Of a DNA stretch of 64,000 nucleotides, positions 61,522 to 64,000 are shown one piece after another. A model generated the notes under the pieces. That model saw only the letters and a program-made list of their open reading frames with translations. It was not told where the DNA came from and made no database searches. Source of the stretch: an uncultured Lachnospiraceae bacterium (GTDB lineage: Bacteria > Bacillota > Clostridia > Lachnospirales > Lachnospiraceae); assembly GCA_947627245.1 (NCBI GenBank), contig CANQVH010000003.1:61813-125812 (forward strand), given 5' to 3'. Position 1 is the stretch's first letter. The number at the start of each line of letters is the position of its first letter. A program made the translations under genes and the position numbers.

Positions 61522-61605
61522 CATTTATGCGCAGACCCGCGTGAAATGTTTTGCTGCTGGCGCAGCATGCGGGCCGTGCGGCGTGCAGGAGAAGAGAAAT
61601 CCCGC
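61522..61605. repeat. Dispersed hairpin repeat, copy 2
   Basis: TTATGCGCAGACCCGCG...TTGCTGCTGGCGCAGCATGCGGGCCGTGCGGCG; similar to 46468-46555. Confidence 0.55.
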
Positions 61606-61636
61606 TCGCTCAGAATAATTCTAGGAGGTATTCAAA

Positions 61637-62842
61637 ATGCTTAACAAGAAATCCGTTGACGACATTAATGTAAAAGGCAAGAAAGTCTTGGTGCGCTGCG
61701 ATTTCAACGTACCGCTCAAGGATGGCAAGATCACGGACGAGAACCGTCTCGTGGCTGCGCTCCCGACGATCAAAAAGCTGATCGCGGATGGCGGCAAGGT
61801 AATTCTTTGCTCCCATCTCGGCAAGCCGAAGGGAGAGCCGAAGCCGGAGATGTCCCTTGCTCCGGTAGCGGTGCGCCTTTCTGAGCTGCTCGGTCAGGAA
61901 GTAAAGTTCGCGGCTGACAATAACGTAGTCGGCGAGAACGCGAAGGCTGCAGTGGCGGCGATGAAGGACGGCGACGTGGTGCTCCTTGAGAACACGCGCT
62001 ACAGAGTGGAAGAGACGAAGAACGGCGAGGCGTTCAGCAAAGAGCTGGCGTCCCTGTGCGATGTCTTTGTCAACGATGCGTTTGGTACGGCGCACAGAGC
62101 GCACTGCTCCAACGTCGGCGTGACCGAGTTTGTAGATACCAGTGTGGTGGGTTATCTGATGCAGAAGGAGATTGACTTCCTCGGCAACGCGGTGAACAAT
62201 CCGCAGCGTCCGTTCGTTGCAATCCTCGGCGGCGCGAAGGTGGCGGACAAGCTGAATGTCATCTCGAACCTGCTTGAGAAGTGCGACACGCTCATCATCG
62301 GCGGCGGCATGGCTTACACATTCCTGAAGGCAAAGGGCCTTGAGGTAGGTACTTCTCTCGTAGATGATACGAAGATTGATTACTGCAAAGAGATGATGGA
62401 GAAGGCTGAGAAGCTCGGCAAGAAGCTGCTTCTTCCGATCGATACGACGATCGCGAAAGCGTTCCCGGATCCGATCGACGCTGAGATTGAGATCTCCGTT
62501 GTGAAGTCCGATGCGATTCCGGCTGACATGATGGGTCTGGACATCGGTACGGAGACGGCCGCTCTGTATGCAGATGCGGTGAAGTCTGCGAAGACCGTTG
62601 TCTGGAACGGACCGATGGGCGTGTTTGAGAACCCGATTCTCGCGAAGGGCACGATCGCTGTTGCGAAGTCCCTTGCCGAGACGGATGCGACAACGATCAT
62701 CGGCGGCGGCGATTCCGCGGCGGCTGTGAACCAGCTCGGCTTTGGCGACAAGATGACGCACATCTCTACGGGCGGCGGCGCTTCCCTTGAATTCCTTGAG
62801 GGCAAGGATCTTCCGGGCGTAGTGGCGGCAGACGACAAATGA
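61637..62842 (+). CDS. pgk: Phosphoglycerate kinase
   Basis: [46 protein letters not shown]. Confidence 0.98.
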   Translation: MLNKKSVDDINVKGKKVLVRCDFNVPLKDGKITDENRLVAALPTIKKLIADGGKVILCSHLGKPKGEPKPEMSLAPVAVRLSELLGQEVKFAADNNVVGENAKAAVAAMKDGDVVLLENTRYRVEETKNGEAFSKELASLCDVFVNDAFGTAHRAHCSNVGVTEFVDTSVVGYLMQKEIDFLGNAVNNPQRPFVAILGGAKVADKLNVISNLLEKCDTLIIGGGMAYTFLKAKGLEVGTSLVDDTKIDYCKEMMEKAEKLGKKLLLPIDTTIAKAFPDPIDAEIEISVVKSDAIPADMMGLDIGTETAALYADAVKSAKTVVWNGPMGVFENPILAKGTIAVAKSLAETDATTIIGGGDSAAAVNQLGFGDKMTHISTGGGASLEFLEGKDLPGVVAADDK

Positions 62843-63052
62843 CGCGATAAGCGGACTGAGAACAGAACTTGAGGGGAAGTCCCAAGCTTGCTTGAGGACT
62901 TCCGCGAAAGGGCTGTTTGAAGGCGCAACGCGCGCGAGGAATCGCGGAGCGATTTCGAGCAGGCCGCGTATCGCACAGCAGTCCAAACTTTCTTCCCCGC
63001 CGTTAGCGAGCCGAAGGCGAAGCGAGAGGTTACGGCAAGGGGAAGTTACCTT

Positions 63053-63829
63053 ATGAGAATAGAAAAGGAGAACAATACAATGGCGCGTAAAAAAATCATC
63101 GCAGGCAACTGGAAAATGAATATGACTCCGAGCGAGGCTGTCAAGCTTGTCGAGACGTTGAAGCCGCTCGTGAAGAACGATGAGGTGGACGTAGTATTCT
63201 GCGTACCGGCAATCGACATCATCCCGGTCGTTGAGGCGGCGAAGGGAACGAACATCCAGATCGGCGCAGAGAATATGTATTTCGAGGAGAAGGGCGCTTA
63301 CACGGGCGAGATCTCCCCGAACATGCTGACTGACGCGGGCGTGAAGTACGTGGTGCTCGGCCATTCCGAGAGAAGAGAGTACTTCGCGGAGACTTCCGAG
63401 ACGGTCAACAAGAAGATGCTCAAGGCATTCGAGCACGGCATCACGCCGATCATGTGCTGCGGCGAGACACTGGAGCAGAGAGAGCAGGGTATCACGATGG
63501 ACTGGATCCGTCAGCAGGTCAAAGTCGGCTTCCTCAATGTGACTGCAGATCAGGCAAAGACGGCTGTGATCGCTTATGAGCCGATCTGGGCGATCGGAAC
63601 GGGCAAGACGGCGACGACCGAGCAGGCGCAGGAGGTATGCGCAGGCATTCGTCAGTGCATCGCTGAGATCTATGACGACGCGACGGCGGCAGCGATCCGC
63701 ATTCAGTACGGTGGCTCCGTGAACGCGAAGACGGCTCCGGATCTGTTCGCGCAGGCCGACATCGACGGCGGTCTTGTAGGCGGCGCTTCCCTCAAGGAAG
63801 AGTTCGGACAGATCGTGAATTACAAATAA
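63053..63829 (+). CDS. tpiA: Triosephosphate isomerase
   Basis: [43 protein letters not shown]. Confidence 0.98.
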   Translation: MRIEKENNTMARKKIIAGNWKMNMTPSEAVKLVETLKPLVKNDEVDVVFCVPAIDIIPVVEAAKGTNIQIGAENMYFEEKGAYTGEISPNMLTDAGVKYVVLGHSERREYFAETSETVNKKMLKAFEHGITPIMCCGETLEQREQGITMDWIRQQVKVGFLNVTADQAKTAVIAYEPIWAIGTGKTATTEQAQEVCAGIRQCIAEIYDDATAAAIRIQYGGSVNAKTAPDLFAQADIDGGLVGGASLKEEFGQIVNYK

Positions 63830-63870
63830 GCGGTAAAGCAAAGTGATAAGAGAAAGACGGCATTCTTGGA

Positions 63871-64000
63871 TGAACCGCTCCCCGTCAAGTAGACAATCAA
63901 AAAAATAAAAATTTTCTGCCATTAGATTTCGGTCTGGTGGCAGTTTTTACGCTGCCGCCATATATTGTTCGTGTTTCTCCATTGGTGTCAGAACACCTAA
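63871..64000 (-). mobile_element. End of an insertion sequence with 3' end of a transposase ORF (from 63947, minus strand)
   Basis: Terminal-like TGAACCGCTCCCCGTCAAGTAGACA; minus-strand LGVLTPMEKHEQYMAAA* resembles an IS3-type transposase C-terminus. Confidence 0.55.

Noticed and set aside
61610-63922. 770-aa minus-strand ORF
   Set aside because: Entirely antisense to pgk and tpiA, which are unmistakable; a codon-bias artefact with low-complexity Arg/Leu/His composition.

Overview
The window looks like a Firmicutes (probably Lachnospiraceae-like) chromosome, judged from gene content and codon usage, with two compositionally different parts. (1) About 1-23830 is the AT-richer right-hand part of an integrated mobile element. 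It carries an operon with PcfK-like, DUF7666-like and two tandem PcfJ-like genes behind a leader-peptide/terminator arrangement. It also has a secreted clostripain-family (C11) protease pair, a transglutaminase/Ig-like secreted protein, an XRE regulator, a DUF6870-like gene, and three overlapping large serine recombinases at the element edge. (2) About 23831-64000 is host chromosome. It starts with a 39-codon remnant that reads as the SpoIVB (peptidase S55) C-terminus, [38 protein letters not shown]. The element therefore appears to have integrated inside spoIVB, at the codons for the GMSGSP catalytic motif. The host part then carries cell-wall hydrolases, a BtuFCD-like/CobU cluster, a two-component system next to an orphan Nif11/GG-leader RiPP-like precursor, a RelB/YoeB TA pair, a sugar ABC transporter, spo0A, glgA, CotF-like genes, a truncated MBOAT/SGNH pair, a flippase, rrf2-nifS-nifU-mnmA, a DacA-like peptidase, a transglutaminase, an Rpn nuclease, a PHP phosphatase, gap-pgk-tpiA and the end of an IS. 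Most striking: the spoIVB interruption by a triple-serine-recombinase element, the PcfK/PcfJ-PcfJ operon with its attenuator-like leader, the orphan RiPP precursor, and several unexplained structured intergenic repeats. All family calls come from reading the translations by eye; no searches were run.
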